Assembly: GCF_009727055.1 (NCBI RefSeq)
Contig: NC_052359.1
Location: forward strand, 25,410,220-25,474,219
Source of the DNA: Benincasa hispida
Lineage: Eukaryota; Streptophyta; Magnoliopsida; Cucurbitales; Cucurbitaceae
Reading direction: 5' to 3'
DNA length: 64,000 bases
In this document: one piece after another, positions 11,017 through 22,279 of the stretch
Position numbering within the stretch: the first letter of the stretch is position 1
How the letters are laid out: each line of letters opens with the position of its first letter
Notes under the pieces: model-generated
The model's input: the letters and a program-made list of their open reading frames with translations, nothing else
What the model was told of the DNA's origin: nothing
The model's database searches: none
Made by a program: the position numbers and the translations under genes

Positions 11017-12268
11017 CATTTCTCCATGCAGTGCATACTTGACAGCATTTTCTTCACAAAATCTGCACACTTTTTTTGACCACTATGTCATCTTCCAAAC
11101 TATAGTTCTTTTCCCGTGCCATCTTCATGTCATTCTCTTCTTGACTCATTGAACTAACATTATATAAGACTTTGGTCTCAAAATTATTTGTCAATTCCTA
11201 TGAATTTGCTAGTTTTTGAAGATGTAGTGTGAATGTCTCTTGAATCTTCTTTGCCTTGCTTCTTGTAATTGGTCCTTTAGGTACATGCAATAGTTCAATG
11301 GTTGAATTCATATCATCCCCCCTTTCTTGAAAAGGATTTGTCCTCAAATCAAGGTCTTCATTCCCTACATCAAAAGGAGTCAAATCAGCCACATTGAAAG
11401 TAGAACTTACGTTATGCTCACCTTGAAGATCCAATTTGTAGGCATTATCATTGATCCGCTCTGAAATGGACCATGTACCCAAACCCAATCACCGGGTTTA
11501 AAAATCATTTTCTTTCTCCCTTGGTTCTTGCTATTGACGAGTTTTTTATTCTTCTTTTCAATCCTTTCTTTGACTGCTTTATGCAAATTTTTTATGTATT
11601 TTGCTCTTGAAACAATTGCATCACTAGTAAACATATTAGGTGGCAAGGGTGAGAAATCTCACGGAGTTTATGGATTAAAGCCATACACAACCTCAGAAGG
11701 TGAACAATGAGTGGTGCTATGTATTGCTCTATTGTAAGCAAACTCTACAAAAGGTAGAGTACCCTCCCAAGACTTGAGATTTTTAGACATTAATGACCTA
11801 AGCAAAGTTCCCAATATTCTATTAACCACCTCAGTTTGCCCATCGGTTTGTGGGTGACAAGTTGTTGAAAACAAAAGCTTAGTTCCCAACTTACCCCGCA
11901 AAACTTTCCAAAAATGACTTGAAAATTTTGCATCTCTATCACTAACAATGGTCTTAGGAATTTCATGCAATCTAACCACTTCCCTAAAGAAAAGATTAGC
12001 TATGTTAGTAGCATCATCTGTTTTATTACATGGTATGAAATGTGCCATTTTACTAAACTATCAACTACCACAAAAATGATATCATGATGTCTCCTAGTCT
12101 TTGGTAGTCCTAAAACAAAATCCATTCTAATGTCAACCCAAGGTTCACTAGAAACATCTAAAGCTGTGTAAAGACCATGTAGTTGTGTCTTAGACTTAGC
12201 CTCCTTACATTTGAAATATTGTTTGCACACTTTATTCACATACTTTCTCATTTTCAGCCAATAAAAAT
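11017..12268 (-). pseudogene. G2 integrase fragment (CRM clade)
   Basis: On the minus strand this holds the end of the HHCC domain (MRKYVNKVCKQYFKCKEAK), the core with MDFVLGLPKTRRHHD (first catalytic Asp), IVSDRDAKF (second Asp) and [13 protein letters not shown] (Glu), then [18 protein letters not shown] and the GPF-region tail with GPITRSKAKKIQ. Frameshifts occur near 12050 and 11690, and GPF itself is missing around 11470 where about 50 bp are deleted. Upstream parts of pol are absent: at about 12268 the gene runs into satellite (TTCATCCACAC). The catalytic triad is still legible but the gene is broken. Confidence 0.87.
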
Positions 12269-14968
12269 GTTCATCCACACTGATACAAAACTACTATCCA
12301 GGGTTTCCAAGTAACTTTTAAACCAAACTTTGACCAAATTTGGAATGAGAGCACATTTCAACAAGTTTAACCCAAAGTTCGTCCTTTTTCGGACTATTCT
12401 TTGCCTTTTGTGTCAAAGTTCGTCCACACAAGTACAAAACTCCTCTCATGGGTTCATAAGTAATTTTTGAACAAAACTTCGTCCAAATTTGGACTTGGAG
12501 CACATATCGACAAGTAGAAACCCAAAGTTCGTCCTTTTTAGTCTCTTTCTTTACCCTTTGTGTTGAAGTTCCTTCAAATAGGTACAAAATTCCTTTCTAC
12601 GATTCCTAAGTACCTTTGGAACAAAACTTCGTCCAAATCTTGATTTGAAGCACATTTCGACAAACAGAAACCAAAAATTTGTCATTTTTGGACTCTTCTT
12701 GACCTTTTGGTCCAAAGTTCATCCATACAAGTACAAAACTCTTGTCTGAGGTTCATAAGTAACTTTTAAACCAAACTTCGACCAAATTTGGACAGAGAGC
12801 ACATTTCGACACGTAGAAACCAAAAGTTCATTCTTTGTGGACTTTTTCTGGACCGTTTGTGTCAAAGTTCGTCCACACAGGTATAAAACTCTTCTTCAGG
12901 GTTAATAAGTATCTTTTGAACCAAACTTCATCCAAATTTTGACATTAAGCATATTTCGACTAGTAGAAACCCAAAGTTCATCATTTTCAGAATCTTTCTT
13001 GCCCTTTTGTGTTTAAGTTCGTCCACACAGGTACAAAACTCATTGCCAGGGTTCATAAGTATTTTTTGAACCACACTTCGTCCAAATTTGGACTTGGAGC
13101 ACTTATCGACAGGTAGAAACAGAAAGTTCGTCCTTTTAAGTCTTTTCCTTTACCCTTTGTGAAAAAGTTCATCCACATAGGTACAAAATTCCTTTGTACG
13201 ATTTCTAAGTATCTTTTGAACCAAACTTCATCCAAATTTTCACTTGAAGCACATTTCGACAAGTAGAAATCAAAAGTTCGTCATTTTAGGACTCTTTCTT
13301 GACCTTTTGGTCCAAAGTTCATCCATATAGGTACAAAACTCTTGTCTAGGGTTCAAAAGTAACTTTTAAACCAAACTTTGACAAAATTTGGACTGAGAGC
13401 ACATTTCGACAGGTAGAAACCCAAAGTTCATCCTTTTCAGACACTTTCTTGACCTTTTGTGTCAAAGTTCGTCCATACAGGTACAAAACTCCTCTCCAAG
13501 CTTCATAAGTATCTTTTGAACCAAACCTCATCCAAATTTGGAATTTGAGCACATTTTGACAAGTAAAAACCCAAAGTTCGTCCTTTTTAGTCTCTTTCTT
13601 TACCCTTTGTGCTAAAGTTCGTCCCCACATGTACAAAACTCCTCTCTAGGGTTCATAAGTATCTTTTGAACCAAACTTAATTCAAATTTTTACTTGGAGC
13701 ACATTTCGACAAGTAGAAACCCAAACTTCGTCCTTTGCAGACTCTTTCATGACATTTTATGCTAAGGATCATCCACACAAGTACAAAACTCCTTTCCAGG
13801 AATCATAAGTACCTTTTGAACCAAAGTTCATCCAAATTTGGAATTATAGCAGACTTCGAGATGTAGAAGCCCAAAGTTTCTCCTTTTGGAACTCATTCTT
13901 GACCTTTTGTCAACTTCATCCACACTGGTACAAAACTCATCTCCAGGGTTCATAAGTATCTTTTGAACCAAACTTATTCCAAATTGGGACTTGTAGCACA
14001 TTTCAACAAGTTGAAACCTAAAGTTGTTTCTTTGAGCCTTGACATAGGTACAAAATTTCTTTCTTGGGTTCACAAGTACCTTTTGAACCAAACATCATCA
14101 AAATTTTGACTTGAAGCACATTTTGACAAGTAGAAACCTAAAGTTCGTTGTTTTTGGACTCTTTCTTGACCTTTTGGTCCAAAGTTCATCCATAAAGGTA
14201 CAAAACTCTTGTCTAGGGTTCATAAGTAACTTTTAAACCAAACTTTGACTAAATTTGGACTGAGAGCACATTTCGACCGGTAGAAACCCAAAGTTCGTCC
14301 TTTTCAGACACTTTCTTGACCTTTTGTGTCAAAGTTCGTCCACACAGGTACAAAACTCCTCTCCAAGCTTCATAAGTATCTTTTGAACCAAACCTCATCC
14401 AAATTTAGACTTCGAGCACATTTCGACAAGTAGAAATCCAAAGTTCGTCCTTTTTAGTCTCTTTCTTTACCCTTTGTGCTAAAGTTCGTCCCCACATGTA
14501 TAAAACTCCTCTCTAGGGTTCATAAGTATCTTTTGAACCAAACTTAATTCAAATTTTTACTTGGAGCACATTTCGACAAGTAGAAACCCAAACTTCATCC
14601 TTTGCGGACTCTTTCATGATATTTTGTGCTAAGGATGATCTACATAGGTACAAAACTCCTTTCCAGGAATCATAAGTACCTTTTGAACAAAAGTTCGTCC
14701 AAATTTGGAATTATAGCAGACTTCGACATGTAGAAGCCCAAAGTTCGTCCTTTTGGAACTCTTTCTTGACCTTTTGTCAACTTTGTCTACATTGGTACAA
14801 AACTCCTCTCTAAGGTTCATAAGTATCTTTTGAACCAAACTTCTTCTAAATTGGGACTTAGAGCACATTTCAACAAGTTGAAACCCAAAGTTGTTTCTTC
14901 TGAGTGTCTTTCTTTACTCTTTGTGCCAAAGTTCGTTGACATAGGTACAAAATTTCTTTCTAGGGTTC
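12269..14968 (-). repeat. ~150-bp satellite, minus orientation (block 1b), with 867-bp repeat period
   Basis: About 18 monomers. A larger period is visible: CTCCAAGCTTCATAAGTATC occurs at about 13494 and 14361, and GAATTATAGC at 13841 and 14708, both 867 bp apart, with closely similar sequence between. No gene is present; short open frames are by-products of a repeat length divisible by three. Confidence 0.9.
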
Positions 14969-15469
14969 TGATAAGCGCCCGCGATGCTTGTTGGATGCAA
15001 AGCTAGCGGTCCTTCTAGGATCCTTGCAAACACTCACAAAGAAATCTACTTAGATCGAACTTAGAATCTATGATGGTCACTCTTAGATCCTAAGAAAACT
15101 CACTCCAAAATTAGTTTGATCAAGACTAATCCAATGAATTGATTTAAATATCAACTCTAAAGCAAGATTTGAAAGAAAAAGACAACACCAAAGGGTCTAA
15201 GCAAAAGCTTTTTTATATTGTTAATATGAGTTCTGAAGAACATTACAAGCCATTTTATAGGCCAAATGGTCGTAGATGCAAGAAACTCAAAAGTCATTCA
15301 AATACAATTAATTGCAAATTGTAGAAAATAATACTTAGAAACTTGAAACTTTTGCATACTAAATTATAAGTCCAAATGCAAAACTAGGAATGTAGAAACT
15401 CTTCAAATTGCCTTAATATCTACTCTAGAAGGTGACAAAGTAGTGCACGTTTGACAAGGTTTGACATCA
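14969..15469 (-). mobile_element. 3' LTR of CRM element G2b
   Basis: 501 bp, colinear with 10507-11016 on the same strand, with small deletions. It follows the same satellite flank as G2. Confidence 0.85.
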
Positions 15470-15506
15470 CATTTCTCCATGTAGTGCACACTTGACAGCA
15501 TTTTCT

Positions 15507-15770
15507 TCACAAAATTTGCACACTTTTTTTGACCTCCATGTCATCTTCCAAACTATAGTTATTTTCTCGTGCCATCTTCATGTCATTCTCTTCTTGACTC
15601 ATTGAACTAACATTATATAAGACTTTGGTCTCAAAATTATTTGTCGATTCCTGTGAATTTGCTAGTTTTTGAAGATGTAGTATGAATGTCTCTTGAATCT
15701 TCTTTGCCTTGCTTCTTGTAATTGGTCCTTTAGGTTTATGCAATGGTTCAATGGTTGAATTCATAAACAC
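15507..15770 (-). pseudogene. G2b polyprotein C-terminal tail fused to the RNase H-integrase spacer
   Basis: The C-terminal tail of the polyprotein (GPITRSKAKKIQ, SSMSQEEND) is joined at about 15765 to YIQCLEGKNMHDYIVF, which in G3 lies just before the integrase zinc finger. The whole integrase gene (about 1.1 kb in G3) is therefore deleted in frame. The element cannot insert by itself. Confidence 0.85.
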
Positions 15771-16515
15771 AATATAATCATGCATATTTTTCCCTTCTAA
15801 ACATTGAATATACACATCATGAAATTTAGATGTCTCTACTTCGTAAAAATCAATCATGTGTAAAACCAAGAATTTTTGCACTAAGGGAAGAAAACAATGC
15901 ATACCTTCTTGATAATGCATCAACCACCACATTATCCTTACTTGTCTTGTAATGAATGACATATGGAAATGTCTCAATGAACTCTACCCATTTAGCATGC
16001 CTCTTGTTCAACTTTGTTTGGTTTTTGAGGTGCTTCAAGTTTTCATGATCCGTGTGGATGACAAACTCTTTTGGCAACAAGTAATGTTGCCAAACTTGCA
16101 AAGCCCTTACAAGTGCATGTAATTCCTTATCATATGCGGGGTAGCTAAGTTGTGCTCCATTTAGCTTCCCACTAAAGAACATGATTGGCCTCTTCTCTTG
16201 CATCAAAACAGCTCCAATCCCTATCCCACTTGCATCACATTCAATTTCAAAAGATTGGTCAAAGTTAGGTAAAGCAAGACAAGGTGCATTAGTCAATTTA
16301 TCTTTCAATTCATTGAATGCATTTTCTTGCTTTTCTTTCCATTTAAATTTCACATTCTGTTTAATAAGTTCATTCAATGGTGAGGCTATGCTACTGAAAT
16401 CCTTAATAAACCTTCTATAAAAACTAGCCAAACCATGAAAAGATCTCACCTCAGTTGCATTGGTGGGTGTTGGCCACTCTCGAATAGCCTTGACCTTTTC
16501 TTCATTAACTTTCAC
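15771..16515 (-). pseudogene. G2b RNase H and RT connection domain
   Basis: An open frame of 221 codons. It reads [20 protein letters not shown] (connection), [18 protein letters not shown] (first catalytic Asp), [33 protein letters not shown] and [13 protein letters not shown] (last Asp). This is the best preserved RNase H of the window. It overlaps the frame of the preceding tail and is separated from RT by a frameshift or stop near 16530. Confidence 0.87.
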
Positions 16516-17230
16516 CCCATCCTTTCCAACAATGAATCATAAGAAATTGACTTGGTCTAGACAAGAACTACACTTTTTGAAATTGGCATAAAGCTTTTCT
16601 TCTCTAAGTTTAAGCAAAATTGTCTTGACATGCAACATGTTCATTCAAGTTTTTAGAGTAAACAAGAATATCATCAAAGTATACCACAACAAATTTTCCA
16701 ATGTATTCTCTCAAAACATGATTCATTAGGCTCATAAAAGTACTTGGTGCATTGATAAGATCAAATGACATAACAAGCAACTCATAAAGACCAAATTTTG
16801 TTTTGAAAGTCGTTTTCCACTCATCTCCCACATGCATTCGAATTTGATGGTAACCATTTTGAAGATCAATTTTTGAAAACAAGATTGCACCATGTAATTC
16901 ATCTAGCATGTCATCCAATCTAGGAATAAGATGTCGATACTTTACCGTTATTTTGTTGATGGCTCAACAATCAACATACATCCTCAATGTTCCATCTTTC
17001 TTGGGTACTAAAATGACTGGAACCGAACAAGGACTCATATTTTCTCGAACATAACTTTTATCCATGAGTTCTTCTACTTGCCTTTGGATTTCCTTGGCCT
17101 CAATTGGATTGGTCCTATAGGCTGCCATATTTGGAAGTGTTGCGGGGGTATGAATTCAATTTTGTGCACAATTCCTCTTAAAGAAGGTAGACCCATAGGT
17201 GCATCTTCATGTGGAAACATGTCATAAATT
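16516..17230 (-). pseudogene. G2b reverse transcriptase remnant
   Basis: [38 protein letters not shown] and [16 protein letters not shown] (intact YFDD) are read between 16630 and 16918. Upstream, the CRAINKIT region is visible but its codons are broken (a TGA replaces the Arg codon of CRA near 16960), and the N-terminal part, PGATLPNMAA/RTNPIEAKEIQRQVEELM, runs to about 17170. Compared with G1 the catalytic box is intact. Confidence 0.83.
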
Positions 17231-17920
17231 CCTACAAAAGAGATTTAAAAGAACTAGGCAAACCATCATTCGAGTTAGGTTCAGTTACTAAACACATTCC
17301 TTTGCACATAAGTACAAAGTTTGGTGCTTCGAATGAAAACATATTCCTCTCTTCCCCCTTTCTTATAACCAAATTCACACTCTTTCTTTTTTTCCTCAAA
17401 ATCACTCTTTTTTCTCTCTTGGTTTTCACTCACCTTTTGTCCCTCACTTTTGTTTTTTTTTTTTTTCACTCTTCTCCTTTAACTTACTTTCTTCTCTCCT
17501 CTCTTGATCCTCAAATTCTTTTCTTTTCTTTTCTAATTTCACTTGATCGCATTGTACTTCATATGGAGATAATGGAAGCAAAGTAAACTTCTTCCCATTC
17601 TTAGTAAATGTGTACTTGTTCAACAAACCATCATATGTGACTTCTCTATCATATTGCCAAGGTCGGCCCAATAACATATCACCCACATGCATAGGTATTA
17701 CATTGCAAAGAACCTCATCCTTATATCTTCCCAAAGTAAAAGAAATAAGAACTTAGTAGTTTAATTTCAATTCTCCTTTGTTTGTTAACCATTGAAGTTT
17801 ATATGGTTTTGGATGTGGACGAGGTAGTGAGCTGGAGTCTTTTTACTAGAAAACTACTTACTACATTTGTGCAACTTCTACTATCAATCACCAAGCTACA
17901 TGGGATTTCTTCAATCAAGC
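17231..17920 (-). pseudogene. G2b protease and protease-RT spacer
   Basis: The minus strand reads the protease DSRSCTNVVSSFLVKRLQ near 17830-17890 (DSG changed to DSR, glycine lost), then MHVGDMLLGRPWQYDREV (17640-17700), a lysine/glutamate-rich spacer (KKRKEFEDQERREESK) and a serine/asparagine region to RT. A frameshift separates the protease from the MHVGDML region near 17750-17800. G1 lacks most of this spacer. Confidence 0.78.
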
Positions 17921-19098
17921 ACCTTGTGTGAAATAAGTTCTCCCAATCTTCAACTTTCTCGTCCTTGATTTGCACATTAAGTACTCTTCTTACAACTAAG
18001 GACATGGAATTACCTTCTTCAATGTACTCATCATCAAAGGCTTTGGATTCTTCCTCAAGGCTGCCACCTTGTTTATCACATTCATCTTCTGAATCAATAA
18101 TTCCATTTCTTATGACCATGACTTTTTTATTGACACAATCTTTGCTCATGTGCCCAAATCCTTTGCACTTCCAATATTGAATGGAACTAGGTTTCTCTCT
18201 TTCCTCCTTTGAAGCTTCATTCTTTTTAGTATAGGTGCTTCTAGCTTCCACTCTTTTAGGAGCCTTACTTCCCTTTTTCTTCACCCATATTCACAAAACC
18301 ATCCTTCTTCCAAACATTAGAATTTGAAAAGGTGTTAGCTTTAGAATTACATCTCTTGGATTGTTCCTTTTCTTCTCTTAATTGTTCTTCAATTTTGATT
18401 GCATAATGATACATATCTTCCAAGTATAGTTGTGGATATCTATCAACGATATGAGCAATTTCTTGATTTAAACCTCCAAGGAATCTAGACATGGTGTCTT
18501 CTTCTTCTTCTTGAATATTTGCTCTTTCTATCAAAGTTTCCATCTCTTGATAGTATTCAGCTATACTTTTTGTTCCCTGTCTCAAAATTTGCAATTTAGT
18601 TCTCAAATATCTTTCATAATGTTTTGGAACATACCTCTTTCTCATGACTTCTTTAAGTTCTTCCCAAGTTTAAATGGGATCCTCCTCTTTCCTCCTTCTC
18701 TCGGATTTGAGATATTGATACAAATTTCTCGCATGGTTAGTGAATTCGGCAATGGCAAGTCTCAGCTTCTTATTTCACTGAATGTGTTGCAATCAAACAC
18801 ATGTTCTATCTTCCTTTCCCATTCCAAGTATGCCTCTACATCCGACGTTCCACAAAATGGTGAAATTTTGAGCTTGACTCCACTATCTCTATCTTCATGA
18901 ATTCTTTCTCCTTGTCTAAGGTGCATATTATTTCTTCCTCTTCCTCTCATGTTTCCTCTTCCTCCAATTTGTCTTTCTTGTTCAACTAAGTCAATTACTC
19001 CATCATCTTCTTGTAAGACTCTTTGTTGTTGTGCCCTTCTTTCTATCCTATTCTCCCTCATCATTTCCATCATGCCTTGAATTGTTTGAAGAAGCGGT
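17921..19098 (-). pseudogene. G2b gag
   Basis: Frames at 17799-18284, 18265-18645 and 18762-19193 together cover gag: glutamine/arginine-rich start (QGMMEMMRENRIERRAQQQR), capsid core (RRFLGG / SRFLGGLNQEIAHIVDRYPQ) and zinc knuckle (YWKCKGFGHMSKDC, where the first Cys of CWKC is Tyr). Frameshifts lie near 18275 and 18680-18760. The normal N-terminus (MSQGEGVPRVQDTN in G3) is replaced at about 19098 by a different sequence that reads on as TATQQELFALVLNTTGPLLQ, so the 5' end is a junction or a variant start. Confidence 0.82.
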
Positions 19099-19393
19099 CC
19101 TGTTGTGTTGAGGACGAGTGCAAAGAGTTCTTGTTGTGTTGCGGTCATGTAGATCAAGCATTTGAGGTTGCTGTTGTTCGAGCGGTCATGCATAAAGAAG
19201 CGTGGAGACGCATCTTCAAATGATCGTAGAGTATTTCTCTTTGTTCATTTGAGTTTTCATGCTGTAATTTCTATATCAATTGCATAACCGTTTGTTTTGT
19301 AGACGACTGTAATAAGTGATATTCATTCATGATTGTGATTTGGAATAATCTTGTTTTTGCTGCTCATGGAAATCTCGGATCCGATTTCCTTCA
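19099..19393 (+). mobile_element. LTR-X tail, plus orientation, at the head of satellite block 2
   Basis: 19290-19393 is nearly identical to the reverse complement of 9534-9638 and ends TTTCCTTCA. The next bases ATTGG equal the start of the LTR-X primer binding region (ATTGGTGTCAGAGCC), after which the sequence turns into satellite (GGGTTTCTAC). Upstream, 19099-19290 reads as further LTR or unknown sequence up to the G2b gag. Relative to the satellite the LTR lies upstream here and downstream at 9.5 kb. Confidence 0.6.
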
Positions 19394-22095
19394 ATTGGGT
19401 TTCTACTTTTCGAAATGTCATCCAAATCCAAATTTGGAAGAAGTTTGGTTTAGAAGATACTTATGAACCCTGAAGAGGAGTTTTGTACCAGTGTGGACAA
19501 ACTTAGACACAAAAGGTCAAGAAAAAGTTCGAAAAGGACGAACATCGGGTTTCTACATGTCAAAGTTTGCTATAATTTTAAATTTGGATGAACTTTGGTT
19601 CAAAAGGTACTTATGATCGTTGGAAAGGAGTTTTGAACTTGTGTGGATGATTCTTAACACAAAATGTCAAGAAAGAGTCCGAAAACGACAAACTTTGGGT
19701 TTCTACTTGTCGAAATCTGCTCTAAGTCTAAATTTGGATGAAGTTTGATTCAAAAGATACTTGTGAACCCTGGAGAGGAGTTTTGTACACATTGAACGAA
19801 AGTTGACACAAATAATCAAGAAAGAGACCGAAAAGGATGAGCTATTGGTTTCTACATGTCGAAATGTGCTTTTAGTCCAAATTTGGTCGAAGTTTGATTT
19901 AAAAGTTATTGATGAACACTGGACAATAGTTTTGTACCTGTATGTATAAACTTTGGACCAAAAGGTCAAGAAAGTGTCCAAAAATGACAAACTTTGGGTT
20001 TCTATTTGTCGAAATGTGTTCCAAGTCAAAATTTGGACGAAGTCTGGTTCAAAAGGTACCTACGAACACTAGAAACGAATTTTGTTCCTATGTAGACGAA
20101 CTTTGACACAAAGGGTAAAGAAAGAGACTAAAAAGGACGAACCTTGGGTTTCTCCTTGTCGCAATGTCCTCCAAATCCAAATTTGGAAGAAGTTTGGTCT
20201 AAAAGATACTTATGGACCCTAGAGAGGAGTTTTGTACCAGTTTGGATGAACTTAGACACAAAAGGTCAAAAAAGAGTCCGTACTTTGGGTTTCTACATGT
20301 TGAAGTCTGCTATAATTCCAAATTTGGACGAACATTGGTTTAAAAGGTACTCATGATCCCTGGAAAGGATTTTGTACCTGTGTGGATGTTCCTTAGCAAA
20401 AAATATCAAGAAAAAATCTGAAAAAAGACGAACCTTTGGTTTCTACTTGTTGAAATATGCTCCAAGTCAAAATTTGGAAGAAGATACTTATGAACCCTGG
20501 AGGGATTTTTGTACCAATGTGGAAAAATTTATACACAAAAGGTCAAGAAAGAGTTCGAAAAGGACAAACTTTGGATTTCTACATGTCGAAGTCTACTATA
20601 ATTCCAAATTTGGACGAAATTTGGTTCAAAAGGTACTTATGATCCCTGGAACGGAGTTTTGTACCTGTGTGGGTGACCCTTAGCGCAAAATGTCAAGAAA
20701 GAGTCCGAAAAGGATGAACTTAGGGTTTATACTTGTCGAAATATGCTCCAAGTCTAAATTTGGATGAAGTTTAGTTCAAATGATACTTATGAACCCTGGA
20801 GAGGATTTTTGTATATGTGTGGACAAACTTTGACACAAAAGTCATGAAAGAGTCTGAAAAGGACGAACTTTGGTTTTCTACGTGTCGAAATGTTCTCTTA
20901 GTCCAAATTTGGTCGAAGTTTTGTTTAAAAGTTACGGATGAATACTGGACAATAGTTTTGCACCTGTATGGATAAACTTTGGATGAAAAGGTCAAGAGAG
21001 TGTCCAAAGATGACGAACTTTGGGTTTCTACTTGTCGAAATGTGCTCCATTCAAAATTTGGATGTAGTTTGGTTCAAAAGGTACTTATGAGCCCTCGAAA
21101 CAAATTCTGTACCTATGTGGATGAACTTTGGCACAAAGAGTAAAGAAAGAGATTAAAAAAGATGAACTTTGGGTTTCTCCTTGTCGAAATGTCCTCCAAA
21201 TCTAAATTTGGAAGAAGTTTGGTTTAAAACATACTTATGAATCCTGGAGAGGAGTTTGTGACAGTGTGCACGAAGTTAGACACAAAAGGTCAAGAAAGAG
21301 TCCGTAAATGACGAACTTTGGATTTCTACATGTTGAAGTTTGCAATAATTCCAAATTTGGATGGACTTTGGTTCAAAAGTTACTTATGGAGTTTTGTACC
21401 TTTAAGGATGATCATTAGAACAAAATGTCAAGAAAGAGTCCAAAAAAGACGAACTTTGGGTTTCTACTTGTCGAAATGTGCTCCAAGTCTAAATTTGGAT
21501 GAAGATTGGTTCAAATGATATTATGAACCCTTGAGAGGAGTTTTGTACATGTGTGGACGAACATTTACACAAAAGGTTAAGAAAAAAGTCTGAAAAGGAA
21601 GAACTTTGGGTTTAACGTGTCGAAATTTGCCCTTAGTCCAAATTTGGTTGAAGTTTGGTTTAAAAGTTACTAATGAATGTTGGACAATAGTTTTGAACAT
21701 GTATGGATAAACTTTGGACCAAAAGGTCAAGAAAGTGTCCAAAAATGACGAGCTTCAGGTTTCTACTTGTCAAAATGTGCTCCAAGTCAAAATTTGGATG
21801 AAGTTTAGTTCAAAATATACTTATGAACCCTAAAAACGAATTTTGTACCTATGTGGACGAACTTTGGCATAAAGGGAAAAGAAAGAGACTAAAAAGGACG
21901 AACTGGTTTCTCCTTGTGCTAATGTCCTCCAAATCCAAATTTGGAAGAAGTTTGGTTTAAAAGATACTTAGGAACACTGGAGAGGAGTTTTGTACTAGTA
22001 TGGAAATATTTAGACACAAAAGGTCAAGAAAGAGTCCGTAAAGGACGAACTTTGGGTTTCTTCACGTCGAAGTCTGCAATAATTCTAAATTTGGA

Positions 22096-22279
22096 TGAAC
22101 TTTGGTTCAAAAGGTACTTATGAACACTCGAGTGTTGTTTTGTACCTGTGTGATGATCCTTAGCACAAAATGTAAAGGTACTTATGAACACTCGAATGAA
22201 CTTTGGTTCAAAAGGTACTTATGAACACTCGAATGAACTTTGGTTCAAAAGGTACTTATGAACACTCGAATGAACTTTG
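22096..22279 (+). repeat. 37-bp local triplication within the satellite
   Basis: The unit starting GGTACTTATGAACACTCGAA and ending TTTGGTTCAAAA (37 bp) is repeated at about 22177, 22214 and 22251, each followed by ATGAACTTTGG. It copies a piece of the monomer at 22090-22132, suggesting replication slippage inside a monomer. Confidence 0.85.
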
